A stretch of 64,000 bases of DNA from 79-D21 sp964521575 (GTDB lineage Bacteria; Synergistota; Synergistia; Synergistales; 79-D21): positions 140,629-204,628 of the forward strand of contig CAZFSR010000003.1 of assembly GCA_964521575.1 (NCBI GenBank). Direction: 5' to 3'. Within the stretch, counting starts at the first letter, position 1; each line of letters begins with the position of its first letter. The notes beneath the pieces were generated by a model that saw only the letters and a program-made list of their open reading frames with translations, was not told the origin of the DNA and made no database searches. Shown here piece after piece: positions 15,692 to 23,549 of this stretch. The translations under genes and the position numbers were made by a program.

Positions 15692-17218
15692 CTAAAGGCC
15701 GGCAGGTTTCTCCTTCGCGATGAGGGGTTCTCCCTCCTTGCCTTTCCATGCGGTTCCGATGCCGAGGTAAGTCAGCAGGATTGCCATAAGCGGGTTCAAG
15801 TAGTTGAGGAAGGCATAGGGAATGTACTGGACTGTGGGAACTCCGAGGACGCCACTATTGTAGGCCCCGCAGGTATTCCACGGAATCAGCACGGAGGTCA
15901 GGGTTCCGGAGTCCTCGAGAGAACGGGAAAGCATGCGGGCATGGAGTCCCTTCTCCTCGAACCCGAGGCGGAACATGCGCCCCGGCATGACGATCGAAAG
16001 GTACTGGTCGCCCAAGAAGACGTTGCAGATAAAGCAGGAGGCGATAACCGAAGCGACCAGGCCTCCTACGCTCTTGACGCCCTTCAGGATCGTCCTGAGC
16101 ATGACTTCGAGGAATCCGCACCTCTCCATGATGCCGCCGAAGGAAAGGGCGCAGATGATCAGGGAAATCGTCCAGTTCATCGACTGCATGCCGCCGCGGC
16201 TCAAGAGCTTGCTGAGGAGCCCTCCGACTTCTTTCGCCATCTCCGGCGTCACGCCGATGATATTATTCTCCGCAAGCGTCTTGGCGACCGCCGTCAGATC
16301 TTCCGCATCCGCCAGGGTCGCGGAAAGGGCGGCCGAGTACCCGTTCTGGATCACGTTCATGATGTCGCCGATGCCCAGGCCCTGGAAAGCCGCGATGATC
16401 GCGCCCGCCACGACGCCTGCAAAGAGCCCTGGAATGGCCGGCATCTTCATGACGCAGAGGGCGATGACCAGGATCGGGGGAACGAACCCGAGAAGGCTGA
16501 TTTTAAACTCGTGGGACATGACCGACTGAATTGCGGTGATCTTGGCCGCATCGAGGGTGCCGCCGCCGTACTTCATGCCGAGGATGACCGTGATGGCACA
16601 GACAAGCACGTAAGTCGGGCCCGTCGTCCAGACCATGGCCCGTATGTGCTGGAAAAGGTCTGTTCCGGCAATTGCGGGTGCGAGGTTCGTGGTGTCGGAA
16701 AGCGGGGACATCTTGTCGCCAAAATAGGCCCCCGAGATGATGACGCCGGCTGCCAGGGGAGCAGGAATGCCAAGCCCCATACCAACTCCCATCAGGGCGA
16801 TACCCACGGTTCCGCTTGTGCCCCAGGAGGTTCCCGTCGACAGGGAAACGACCGAGCAAATCAGGAGGGTTGCCAGGAGGAACCATCGGGGAGAAAGAAG
16901 ATCAAGCCCGTAGTAGATCAGGCTGGGAACGACGCCGCTCTGGATCCAGGCGCCGATGATCATGCCGACGATGTAGAGGATGAGGACTGCCTGGAGGGCA
17001 AGGACGATGCCGTTGATCATGCCTTCCTCGATGGTCTTCCAGGGGATTCCGAGAACCCACCGGCCGACCAGTGCGGCAACGAGAGCGCACAGAACCAGAG
17101 GGATATGGACTTCCGCTTCCAGCTTGAGAACGCTATAACCAATGATAACTGCCGCTGCAAGGACTACCATTACGGCGATACCGAAACTAGGCTTCTTTCC
17201 AACCGTTTCTTCCGTCAT
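15692..17218 (-). CDS. nhaC: NhaC-family Na+/H+ antiporter (copy 2)
   Basis: A 508-residue paralogue of the antiporter at 13581-15113, alignable end to end and sharing GAYFGDKMSPLSDTTNLAPA, YGGGxLDAxxIxAIQS and GDQYLSIVMPGRMF. By eye well over half the residues are identical, so this is a within-genome duplication or a paired set with different substrates. A promoter is visible upstream (17326-17353), and it has its own terminator, so the two copies are separately controlled. The ATG follows a run of GGGGG. The exchanged ions are unknown. Confidence 0.92.
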   Translation of the reverse strand: MTEETVGKKPSFGIAVMVVLAAAVIIGYSVLKLEAEVHIPLVLCALVAALVGRWVLGIPWKTIEEGMINGIVLALQAVLILYIVGMIIGAWIQSGVVPSLIYYGLDLLSPRWFLLATLLICSVVSLSTGTSWGTSGTVGIALMGVGMGLGIPAPLAAGVIISGAYFGDKMSPLSDTTNLAPAIAGTDLFQHIRAMVWTTGPTYVLVCAITVILGMKYGGGTLDAAKITAIQSVMSHEFKISLLGFVPPILVIALCVMKMPAIPGLFAGVVAGAIIAAFQGLGIGDIMNVIQNGYSAALSATLADAEDLTAVAKTLAENNIIGVTPEMAKEVGGLLSKLLSRGGMQSMNWTISLIICALSFGGIMERCGFLEVMLRTILKGVKSVGGLVASVIASCFICNVFLGDQYLSIVMPGRMFRLGFEEKGLHARMLSRSLEDSGTLTSVLIPWNTCGAYNSGVLGVPTVQYIPYAFLNYLNPLMAILLTYLGIGTAWKGKEGEPLIAKEKPAGL

Positions 17219-17325
17219 AACCCTGATTTCCCCCTTTCTTTTCTACCATTCATGTCGCACGAAAGTTTTCCGTTCCTCTATTGAACCGACTCACACCCCC
17301 CGGTTTCCTTTGTGCCGCCGCTAAC

Positions 17326-17353
17326 ATTATAAGGCCATTGGCAGGGCTGTCCA
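17326..17353 (-). promoter_or_regulatory. Promoter for nhaC copy 2
   Basis: On the minus strand TGGACA (17353-17348), a 16-nt spacer and a perfect TATAAT (17331-17326). The leader to the ATG at 17218 would be about 100 nt. Confidence 0.6.
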
Positions 17354-17374
17354 GACGCTAAATCATGGCTCCCC

Positions 17375-17411
17375 AAAAGAGAAAGTGGGCCGGTCTTGGT
17401 ACCCGGCCCAC
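17375..17411 (-). terminator. Terminator after the PpiC gene
   Basis: On the minus strand GTGGGCCGG (17411-17403) and CCGGCCCAC (17393-17385) form a 9-bp perfect stem, followed by TTTCTCTTTT. It starts about 12 nt after the stop codon. Confidence 0.9.
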
Positions 17412-17422
17412 CCGAAAAGGAA

Positions 17423-18274
17423 TTATTGTCCCAATGCCGCCAGCTGTTTTTCGTCGATCGACAGGGAAGCGTTCTTCCTCAGCCGGGAGAGCTCCTCCTC
17501 CAGGTAGGACTGCTGGAGGTCCCTGGCGACCTGGCTTTTAACCGCTTCATAGACCCCATCGGCCGCGGCCCTCTTTTCCAGGACCTGGATCACGTGCCAG
17601 CCGTACTCGCTCTTGACGGGCCCTGCAAAGCTTCCCTTCCCTATGGAAAAAGCGGCCTGCTCGAAGGCCGGGACTGTTTCTCCCTTTTCTATCCAGCCCA
17701 AATCCCCACCTTTTTCCGCCGATCCCTGGTCTTTGCTCGACTTTACGGCCAACTCGGCAAAATCCGCCCCTGCGAGCGCAGACAGCAGCAGCGTCCTGGC
17801 CTCTGCCTCGGATTCAACCAGGATGTGGCGCACGTGCACGGCTTCCTTGACCGCGTAGTTTGCCTTATGGGCCTCAAAATAGGAACGCATGGCCTTTTCG
17901 CTCATGTTCCAGCCCGCCGCCTGCTTTTCCACGTAGGCCTGGGCCATCGTGTTGACGGCATCCCAACGAAGCTTTGCGGCGACTGCCGGGCTTAGCTGAA
18001 TTCCCCTGGCCTGCGCTGCCTGGAACACCAGGAGCAGGTCGGCAACGTCCTTGAGGAAATCCTTCTTGTCCTCGACGGACATTCCGGAGAAGACCATTCC
18101 GGCCATGGCTTCGTTCCCGCCCGCTTTTTGGGTCAGGAGGTACATCAGGTCGTCCGCGGAAACGCTCTCCGTCCCAACCTTCATGACGGCTACCTGTTCC
18201 GCGGCAGCAGCCTGCAGGGTGGTTGAAGCCAGAAGGGAAACCAGTAATCCGACGATGGCGAGTGACTTTTTCAA
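17423..18274 (-). CDS. Secreted PpiC-type peptidyl-prolyl isomerase/foldase
   Basis: A 283-residue periplasmic foldase of the SurA/PrsA/PpiC group. A signal peptide (KKSLAIVGLLVSLLASTTLQ, cleavage likely around AAAAE) is followed by a helical SurA-N-like region (30-140) and a parvulin domain (146-235), with VRHILVESEAEAR, GGDLGWIEKGE and YGWHVIQVL. The start is a TTG at 18274 with GGGGAGGAA 6 nt upstream; the longer frame upstream is antisense-like overlap with the clpC end. It assists folding of exported or outer-membrane proteins. It lies 43 nt after clpC and may share its transcript. Confidence 0.88.
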   Translation of the reverse strand: MKKSLAIVGLLVSLLASTTLQAAAAEQVAVMKVGTESVSADDLMYLLTQKAGGNEAMAGMVFSGMSVEDKKDFLKDVADLLLVFQAAQARGIQLSPAVAAKLRWDAVNTMAQAYVEKQAAGWNMSEKAMRSYFEAHKANYAVKEAVHVRHILVESEAEARTLLLSALAGADFAELAVKSSKDQGSAEKGGDLGWIEKGETVPAFEQAAFSIGKGSFAGPVKSEYGWHVIQVLEKRAAADGVYEAVKSQVARDLQQSYLEEELSRLRKNASLSIDEKQLAALGQ

Positions 18275-18317
18275 GATCTGTTCCTCCCCAATTGATGTGA
18301 TTCCGCCCCGAACTTTT

Positions 18318-20786
18318 TCAGGCCGGTATTTCCCTGAAGGCGAGATGATCCCCTTCGGGCTCCACTTGCACTCTTGCGCCTTCCTTGAACCTCCCTTCGA
18401 GGAACAGATCCGCCAGGCGGTCTTCCACCATGCGCTGGATCGTCCTGCGAAGCGGCCTTGCCCCATACTTGGGATCGTACCCCTTTTCGAGAAGGAAATC
18501 GCGCGCCTCCTCTGAAACATGGATTCCGATCCCCCTGTCCTTTACCCGTTTTTCGACTTCCGCGAGCATGAGATCCACAATCTTGAGCAATTCTTCCCTG
18601 GAAAGAGCGCGAAACACGACGATGTCGTCCACCCGGTTGAGGAATTCGGGCCGAAAGGCCTGTTTCATGGCCTCGAGCACCCGCTCCTTCGCCTTTTGAT
18701 GGTCTCCCTCGCTCAGGCCCTTTTCCGCCGCGAACCCGAGGCCTTGGCCTTTTGCAAGGTCACGGGCCCCGACATTGCTGGTCATGATGACAACGGTGTT
18801 CCTGAAATCCACCGTGCGCCCCTGCCCGTCGGTCAGGCGTCCATCCTCCAGGATCTGGAGAAGCAAGTTGAAGACATCAGGATGGGCCTTTTCGATCTCG
18901 TCGAAGAGGAGGACCGCATAGGGCCTGCGCCGGATCGCTTCCGTCAGCTTGCCCCCCTCCTCATAGCCGACGTATCCCGGAGGAGCCCCGATCAGCTTGG
19001 AAACCTCGTGCCTTTCCATGTACTCGCTCATGTCGTAGCGCACCATCGCCTCTTCGCTGCCGAACAGGAAGGCCGCAAGGGCTTTCGCCATTTCCGTCTT
19101 CCCGACCCCGGTGGGACCCAGGAACAGGAAACTGCCTACGGGCCTCTTAGGATCCTTCAGGCCGCTGCGCGCCCTCCTGACCGCTCTTGACACGGCGTTG
19201 ACCGCTTCCTGCTGCCCCACCATGCGCCGGTGAAGCTCGTCTTCCATCCGGAGGAGCCGGGCCGTTTCCTCTTCGGTCAGTTGGACAACGGGAATCCCTG
19301 TCCATTCAGACACGATCGCGGCGATATCTTCCCCGTTGACGACCGGCTCTTCCTGGTTGCGCCGGAGGAGCCAGCTTGCCCTCTTTTCCTCGAGCTCGTC
19401 GGAGACCTTCCTTTCCTCGTCGCGAAGCCGGGCCGCCTTTTCGAACTCCTGGGCCGAGACCGCCGATTCCTTTTCCTTGAGGACCTGTTCCAGGGCCCTC
19501 TCGAGTTCCTTCAAATCAGCCGGCGTTTCCATCGTCTTGAGCCGAGCCCTGGCAGCGGCCTCGTCTACGAGATCGATCGCCTTATCCGGCAGGAAGCGGT
19601 CAGAAATATACCGTTCCCCAAGACGGGATGCGGCTTCGAGGGCACTATCCTCGATCTTGACCCGATGGTGGGCTTCATAACGGTCCCTTAAGCCCTTCAG
19701 GATCGCGATTGTGTCGTCAACACCAGGCTCCTGCACGACAACCGGCTGGAACCGTCTTTCAAGCGCGGCGTCCTTCTCGATATGTTTGCGGTATTCATCG
19801 AAAGTTGTGGCGCCGACAACCTGGAAATCCCCTTTCGACAAGCTGGGTTTCAGGATGTTCGCCGCATCCACCGCGCCTTCGGCTCCTCCCGCTCCGACGA
19901 TCGTATGGACCTCGTCGATGAAAAGGACGACATCCTTCGATTCGACAAGCTCCTTGACCAGTTTCCTGAGCCTTTCCTCGAACTCTCCCCGGTATTTGGT
20001 CCCCGCTACGAGATTCCCCATGTTAAGCTGAACGACTCGTTTTCCCTTCAGGATTTCCGGGACGTCCCCCGCCACGACCTTTTGTGCGAGTCCTTCGACG
20101 ATCGCTGTTTTCCCAACTCCAGGCTCCCCGATCAGGACGGGGTTGTTCTTTGTTCTCCGCGACAGGATCTGGATCACCCGCTGGATTTCCTTCACCCTCC
20201 CGATGACCGGGTCGAGATCCCTTTTCCTGGCCATTTCAGTCAGGTCGATGCCCAACGAATCGAGCGTGGGCGTCCGTGAACGGGTGACGCGGCTCGCAGC
20301 GGAAACTGGGCTCTCAGCTGCGGTCTGTCCGCGGGCCGGCCCCATCTCGCCTCCCGATAGGGCCGCGGTGATTTCCTCACGAACGGCCTGTATCTCAAGC
20401 CCCATGGCGGTGAGGACCTGTGCGGCAACTCCTTCCCCTTCCGCCAGGAGCCCGAGGAGGATGTGCTCCGTCCCGACATAGTTGACGCCCATGTTCCGTG
20501 CCTCGCGCATCGCCAGGTCAAGCACACGCTTTGCCCTTGGGCTCAACGGCAGGTCCAGGGGCTTCTCCCTTGGGTGTCCCTTGCCCACCGCCGCCTCGAC
20601 ACGGCTTCTCACCTCGGCAAGTTCCATTCCCGAGTTGCGGAGGACCTGCGCGGCAACCCCTTCCCCCTCTGCAACCAGTCCCAGGAGGAGATGTTCCGTT
20701 CCAATCACGTCATGCCCAAGAGCCAGCGCCTCTCGGTGTGCCAGCTGGACGACGCGTTTTCCCCTTTCGGTAAAGAATTGCCACAT
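18318..20786 (-). CDS. clpC: ATP-dependent Clp protease ATPase subunit ClpC
   Basis: An 822-residue HSP100 unfoldase. Two N-terminal Clp_N repeats (residues 4-145) each carry the GTEHLLLGL/GTEHILLGL motif. They are followed by AAA domain 1 (Walker A GEPGVGKTA), a UVR-bearing middle coiled coil with EFEKAARLRDEERK, AAA domain 2 (GPTGVGKTE) and a ClpB-D2-small domain. It feeds substrates, including arginine-phosphorylated proteins, to ClpP. As last gene of ctsR-mcsA-mcsB-clpC it is expected to be CtsR-repressed and heat-induced. ClpP itself is not in the window. Confidence 0.97.
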   Translation of the reverse strand: MWQFFTERGKRVVQLAHREALALGHDVIGTEHLLLGLVAEGEGVAAQVLRNSGMELAEVRSRVEAAVGKGHPREKPLDLPLSPRAKRVLDLAMREARNMGVNYVGTEHILLGLLAEGEGVAAQVLTAMGLEIQAVREEITAALSGGEMGPARGQTAAESPVSAASRVTRSRTPTLDSLGIDLTEMARKRDLDPVIGRVKEIQRVIQILSRRTKNNPVLIGEPGVGKTAIVEGLAQKVVAGDVPEILKGKRVVQLNMGNLVAGTKYRGEFEERLRKLVKELVESKDVVLFIDEVHTIVGAGGAEGAVDAANILKPSLSKGDFQVVGATTFDEYRKHIEKDAALERRFQPVVVQEPGVDDTIAILKGLRDRYEAHHRVKIEDSALEAASRLGERYISDRFLPDKAIDLVDEAAARARLKTMETPADLKELERALEQVLKEKESAVSAQEFEKAARLRDEERKVSDELEEKRASWLLRRNQEEPVVNGEDIAAIVSEWTGIPVVQLTEEETARLLRMEDELHRRMVGQQEAVNAVSRAVRRARSGLKDPKRPVGSFLFLGPTGVGKTEMAKALAAFLFGSEEAMVRYDMSEYMERHEVSKLIGAPPGYVGYEEGGKLTEAIRRRPYAVLLFDEIEKAHPDVFNLLLQILEDGRLTDGQGRTVDFRNTVVIMTSNVGARDLAKGQGLGFAAEKGLSEGDHQKAKERVLEAMKQAFRPEFLNRVDDIVVFRALSREELLKIVDLMLAEVEKRVKDRGIGIHVSEEARDFLLEKGYDPKYGARPLRRTIQRMVEDRLADLFLEGRFKEGARVQVEPEGDHLAFREIPA

Positions 20787-20823
20787 CGGTTCGCACCCCT
20801 TTCTGCCGATTTCCGCCGCTGGC

Positions 20824-21873
20824 CTATAAACTCTTCAGCGTTTCCCTTGCAAGATCCGCTCGAGCCGTTTCGATTTCTTCTTCAGAGAGCGGGCGCCCCA
20901 CCCTCGCCTGGACGTGGGCCGGCTGGACTTCCAGGAACAGGCGTCCCCAAGACAATTTTTCGAAAGGGCTTCCCAGCCCCGCCTCCTGTGCCATCCTCAA
21001 CAGAGAAAGGCATTCCATCGTCTCCGTTAGCCCGAGGCGCCGTGCGTACAGCAAGGTCCCCCAGGCCCTCCAGATCCTGTCTTCCAAGTCCTGCCGCCCA
21101 TTGAGCAAGGCCTCCCGGGCCCTGGCTTCCTGTTCAACAAGCCGGCTGCCAACCGCTTCCACCTTTTCGGCCAGCTCCTCCGGTGTGAGTCCCAGTGTCA
21201 CCTGGTTGGAAACCTGGTAGAGGGATCCGGCCGAAGCCGTCCCTTCGCCGTAAGCCCCCCTGACGACCAATCCCAGGCGTCCCGACTGGGCGATAATCTC
21301 CGGCATGGCCCTCGACATCTTCAAAGCCGGCAAGTGCAACATTGCGGAAGCCCGAAGCCCTGTGCCGACGTTGGTCGGGCAACTTGTAAGAAAACCGAAC
21401 TCGGCATCAAAGGCAAAACCCAGGCGGTAGAGGGACCGGTCTATGGCCGCGGCGATCCGGAGAGCCTCGCAAAGGGCCATTCGCCCCAGAAGAACTTGCA
21501 GGCGAAGATGGTCCTCCTCGTTCACCATGATCGAAACGATCCCCCTGGCATCAAGCAGAAGGACTCTCTCTGGACATCCTTTGAGAAAATCCGGGCTCAT
21601 CAGCCGCCTTTCGACCAGGAGTCCCTTCGCCAGTGCATCCATCTCGCAAACGCTGCACCAGACGCATTCCCGGAAGAGGGGCTCGGTTTCGACCGCCTGC
21701 CTGACCTTTTCCAAAACGGCTTTCCGGTCCTCACTGGAAGCCCTGCTGACAAAGGGAAAACGCTCCAAGTTCCTCGCCAGGCGGACCCTGCTCGAAACAA
21801 CCACGTCCCCGGGGCCGTCCTGACCTTCAATCCAGGGCAGGGGCATCTGCAGGATACTATCCACGTTCATCAC
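20824..21873 (-). CDS. mcsB: Protein-arginine kinase McsB
   Basis: A 349-residue phosphagen-kinase-like enzyme that phosphorylates arginines on proteins, marking them for ClpC and inactivating CtsR. Motifs are SSRVRLARNLERFPF (about 27-41), IVSIMVNEEDHLRLQ, LTSCPTNVGTGLRAS (catalytic Cys in SCPTNVG) and VRGAYGEGTAS. Length is normal. Its start lies 17 nt inside mcsA, so translation is probably coupled; McsA activates McsB. It is followed by clpC after 37 nt. Confidence 0.96.
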   Translation of the reverse strand: MMNVDSILQMPLPWIEGQDGPGDVVVSSRVRLARNLERFPFVSRASSEDRKAVLEKVRQAVETEPLFRECVWCSVCEMDALAKGLLVERRLMSPDFLKGCPERVLLLDARGIVSIMVNEEDHLRLQVLLGRMALCEALRIAAAIDRSLYRLGFAFDAEFGFLTSCPTNVGTGLRASAMLHLPALKMSRAMPEIIAQSGRLGLVVRGAYGEGTASAGSLYQVSNQVTLGLTPEELAEKVEAVGSRLVEQEARAREALLNGRQDLEDRIWRAWGTLLYARRLGLTETMECLSLLRMAQEAGLGSPFEKLSWGRLFLEVQPAHVQARVGRPLSEEEIETARADLARETLKSL

Positions 21874-22387
21874 GGAGCCTCCCTTCCAGGAGCCGGATCC
21901 GGTCCCTGAGAGTCGCCGCGGTTTCGTAACGTTCTTCCGCCACTGCCGTTTTCAATTGTTCCTTGAGGAGGGCGAGTTCCGCATCGGTTCCCGCGAGGGG
22001 CCCCCCTTCCGGTATCGGCCCCCTGTACGTTTCCGACCCATGAATTCGGGTAAAAAGGGGACGGATCCACTCCCTGAAGGCTTTATAACAGCCTGCGCAG
22101 CCAAAACGTCCGGATTTCCTGAATGCTTCGAACTCAAGGCCGCACTGGGGACATGGCGCAATTTCACTCCGGCGCTCGCCATCTTCCGGTTTTGTTGGCC
22201 CCAGGGTCTTGCAGAGGTTTTCGAGGAAGGACCCGATGGAAAACTCGAGGAAATCGCTGCCTGGTTTCCAGTCGGAAGTCAGTTCACGGGCGCAATCCTT
22301 GCACAGGTGATGTTCGGACACGACACCCTGCACCGATTGCCGTATATGAACCTCAGCGTTTTTTTTGCCGCATCTTTCGCAGAGCAT
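21857..22387 (-). CDS. mcsA: McsA, activator of the arginine kinase (zinc and UVR domains)
   Basis: A 176-residue protein with four CxxC motifs: CERC (3-6), CKDC, CPQC and CAGC. These form two zinc-binding units, followed by a C-terminal UVR motif (LKEQLKTAVAEERYETAATL). It binds and stimulates McsB and takes part in CtsR inactivation under stress. It starts 5 nt after the ctsR stop and overlaps mcsB by 17 nt. Confidence 0.94.
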   Translation of the reverse strand: MLCERCGKKNAEVHIRQSVQGVVSEHHLCKDCARELTSDWKPGSDFLEFSIGSFLENLCKTLGPTKPEDGERRSEIAPCPQCGLEFEAFRKSGRFGCAGCYKAFREWIRPLFTRIHGSETYRGPIPEGGPLAGTDAELALLKEQLKTAVAEERYETAATLRDRIRLLEGRLRDERG

Positions 22388-22392
22388 GCGGT

Positions 22393-22872
22393 TTAGGAAA
22401 GGACCAGGCTCCTGAGCATTCTCTTCAGGAGCTCGGCATTCATGACGTCCCTACGGTATGGGGAAAGGTCGAAAAGGGACCGGGCTACTTCTTCCTGGTA
22501 CCGAAGAGCCACTTCGACCAAAAGGCGCTCCCTCCCCGTGATCATCTTCCGGTGCTGGAGGTTGAGCAAAAGGCGCTTCGCCTCCGCTTCGGAAAGGGTT
22601 TCCCCGACAAGGTCCTCGATATGGTTCACCCTTTCTTCGGGGAACCTGAAAGAGAGGCGCAGGATGCGGATATAGCCGTGCCCCCCCCGCTGGCTATCCA
22701 CGAGGAACCCTCTTTCTGGCGTGAACCGGCTCCTGAGGACATAGTTGATCTGGCTCGGGACGCAACCAAAAAGCTCGGCTAAATCCTTTCTGCGAAGGGC
22801 GATGACCTCTTCTTCGGCTTCCTGGAACAGTTGCGTTATGTGATCTTCGATAATTTTAGTCAAGCTTGCCAT
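22393..22872 (-). CDS. ctsR: CtsR, transcriptional repressor of class III stress genes
   Basis: A 159-residue winged-helix repressor that controls clp genes. It is recognised by its opening MASLTKIIEDHITQLF and by FGCVPSQINYVLRSRFTPERG (DNA-binding helix region), followed by the glycine-rich wing SQRGGHGYIRI. It is the first gene of the ctsR-mcsA-mcsB-clpC operon, with AGGAGGTG before the ATG. An operator matching the CtsR heptad repeat overlaps the promoter just upstream, so autoregulation is likely. Confidence 0.96.
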   Translation of the reverse strand: MASLTKIIEDHITQLFQEAEEEVIALRRKDLAELFGCVPSQINYVLRSRFTPERGFLVDSQRGGHGYIRILRLSFRFPEERVNHIEDLVGETLSEAEAKRLLLNLQHRKMITGRERLLVEVALRYQEEVARSLFDLSPYRRDVMNAELLKRMLRSLVLS

Positions 22873-22901
22873 CGCTGCACCTCCTGATCTACCCGAGCGC
22901 C

Positions 22902-22931
22902 ATTCTACACATAAGGTCAGGATTAGTCAAT
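22902..22931 (-). promoter_or_regulatory. ctsR operon promoter overlapped by a CtsR box
   Basis: On the minus strand TTGACT (22930-22925), a 17-nt spacer and TAGAAT (22907-22902). On the plus strand the same DNA reads GGTCAGG-ATT-AGTCAAT (22915-22931). This is two direct heptads spaced by 3 nt and close to the CtsR consensus GGTCAAA-nan-GGTCAAA. The operator covers the -35 and upstream spacer, ideal for repression. It overlaps the last codons of plsY. Confidence 0.8.
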
Positions 22932-23544
22932 TATCCTTCGGAGGTGCCGATATCCCGTGCGAATCTCCCGTCTTCCGCTCGGTGCCTTCCATAAGCCGCC
23001 GGATGTTTTCCCTGTGGCGCCAGGCAGAAAGGAGAACCAGGAAAAGTGCAGCCTGGATATACGGCAATGGTGATCCAAGGACCCATAGGGAAACCAGGAC
23101 CACCGAGAGGGAGAGCATCGAGGAAAGGGAAACGGTTCGCGTTCCCTTCAGGATGAGGAACCAGGCCGCCCCGCCGATCAGCGTGGCGAGGGGATCCAGG
23201 AAAAACAGGACCCCGAAAGAGGTCGCAACCCCCTTCCCGCCTGAAAAACGAAGCCATACCGGGTAGTTGTGCCCGACCACGCCGGCGACTGCTATCGCGG
23301 CGAGAACCCAGGGTGAAGAAACGCCCGTAGCGAGTGCTCCAAGAACGACAAGACCGCCTTTTGCCATGTCGAAGACCGCCACGAAAACCGCCCAAAACTT
23401 ACCGGCCACACGGCCGACATTCGTCGCTCCGGTATTCCCGGAACCAACGTTTCGGATATCCTCGCCCTTAAGTATCTTGACGACGAGAAAGCCGGTGGGG
23501 ATTGAACCCGCAAGGTACCCCGCCAGGGGCCACAACCAGATCAT
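22927..23544 (-). CDS. plsY: Acyl-phosphate glycerol-3-phosphate acyltransferase PlsY
   Basis: A 205-residue inner-membrane enzyme that transfers an acyl chain from acyl-phosphate to glycerol-3-phosphate, the first step of phospholipid synthesis. Three conserved loops are visible: GSIPTGFLVVKI, GSGNTGATNVGRVAGK and GHNYPVWLRFSGGKGVATSFG. It has five or more hydrophobic segments and normal length. It starts 5 nt after the ADP-forming ligase gene and its end overlaps the ctsR promoter, so read-through into ctsR is possible. Confidence 0.96.
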   Translation of the reverse strand: MIWLWPLAGYLAGSIPTGFLVVKILKGEDIRNVGSGNTGATNVGRVAGKFWAVFVAVFDMAKGGLVVLGALATGVSSPWVLAAIAVAGVVGHNYPVWLRFSGGKGVATSFGVLFFLDPLATLIGGAAWFLILKGTRTVSLSSMLSLSVVLVSLWVLGSPLPYIQAALFLVLLSAWRHRENIRRLMEGTERKTGDSHGISAPPKDN

Positions 23545-23549
23545 CGTCC

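Noticed and set aside
15941..17284. A 447-codon open frame on the plus strand opposite nhaC copy 2.
   Set aside because: Its translation is His/Asp/Arg-rich with no hydrophobic or domain pattern, while the antisense frame is a complete NhaC.
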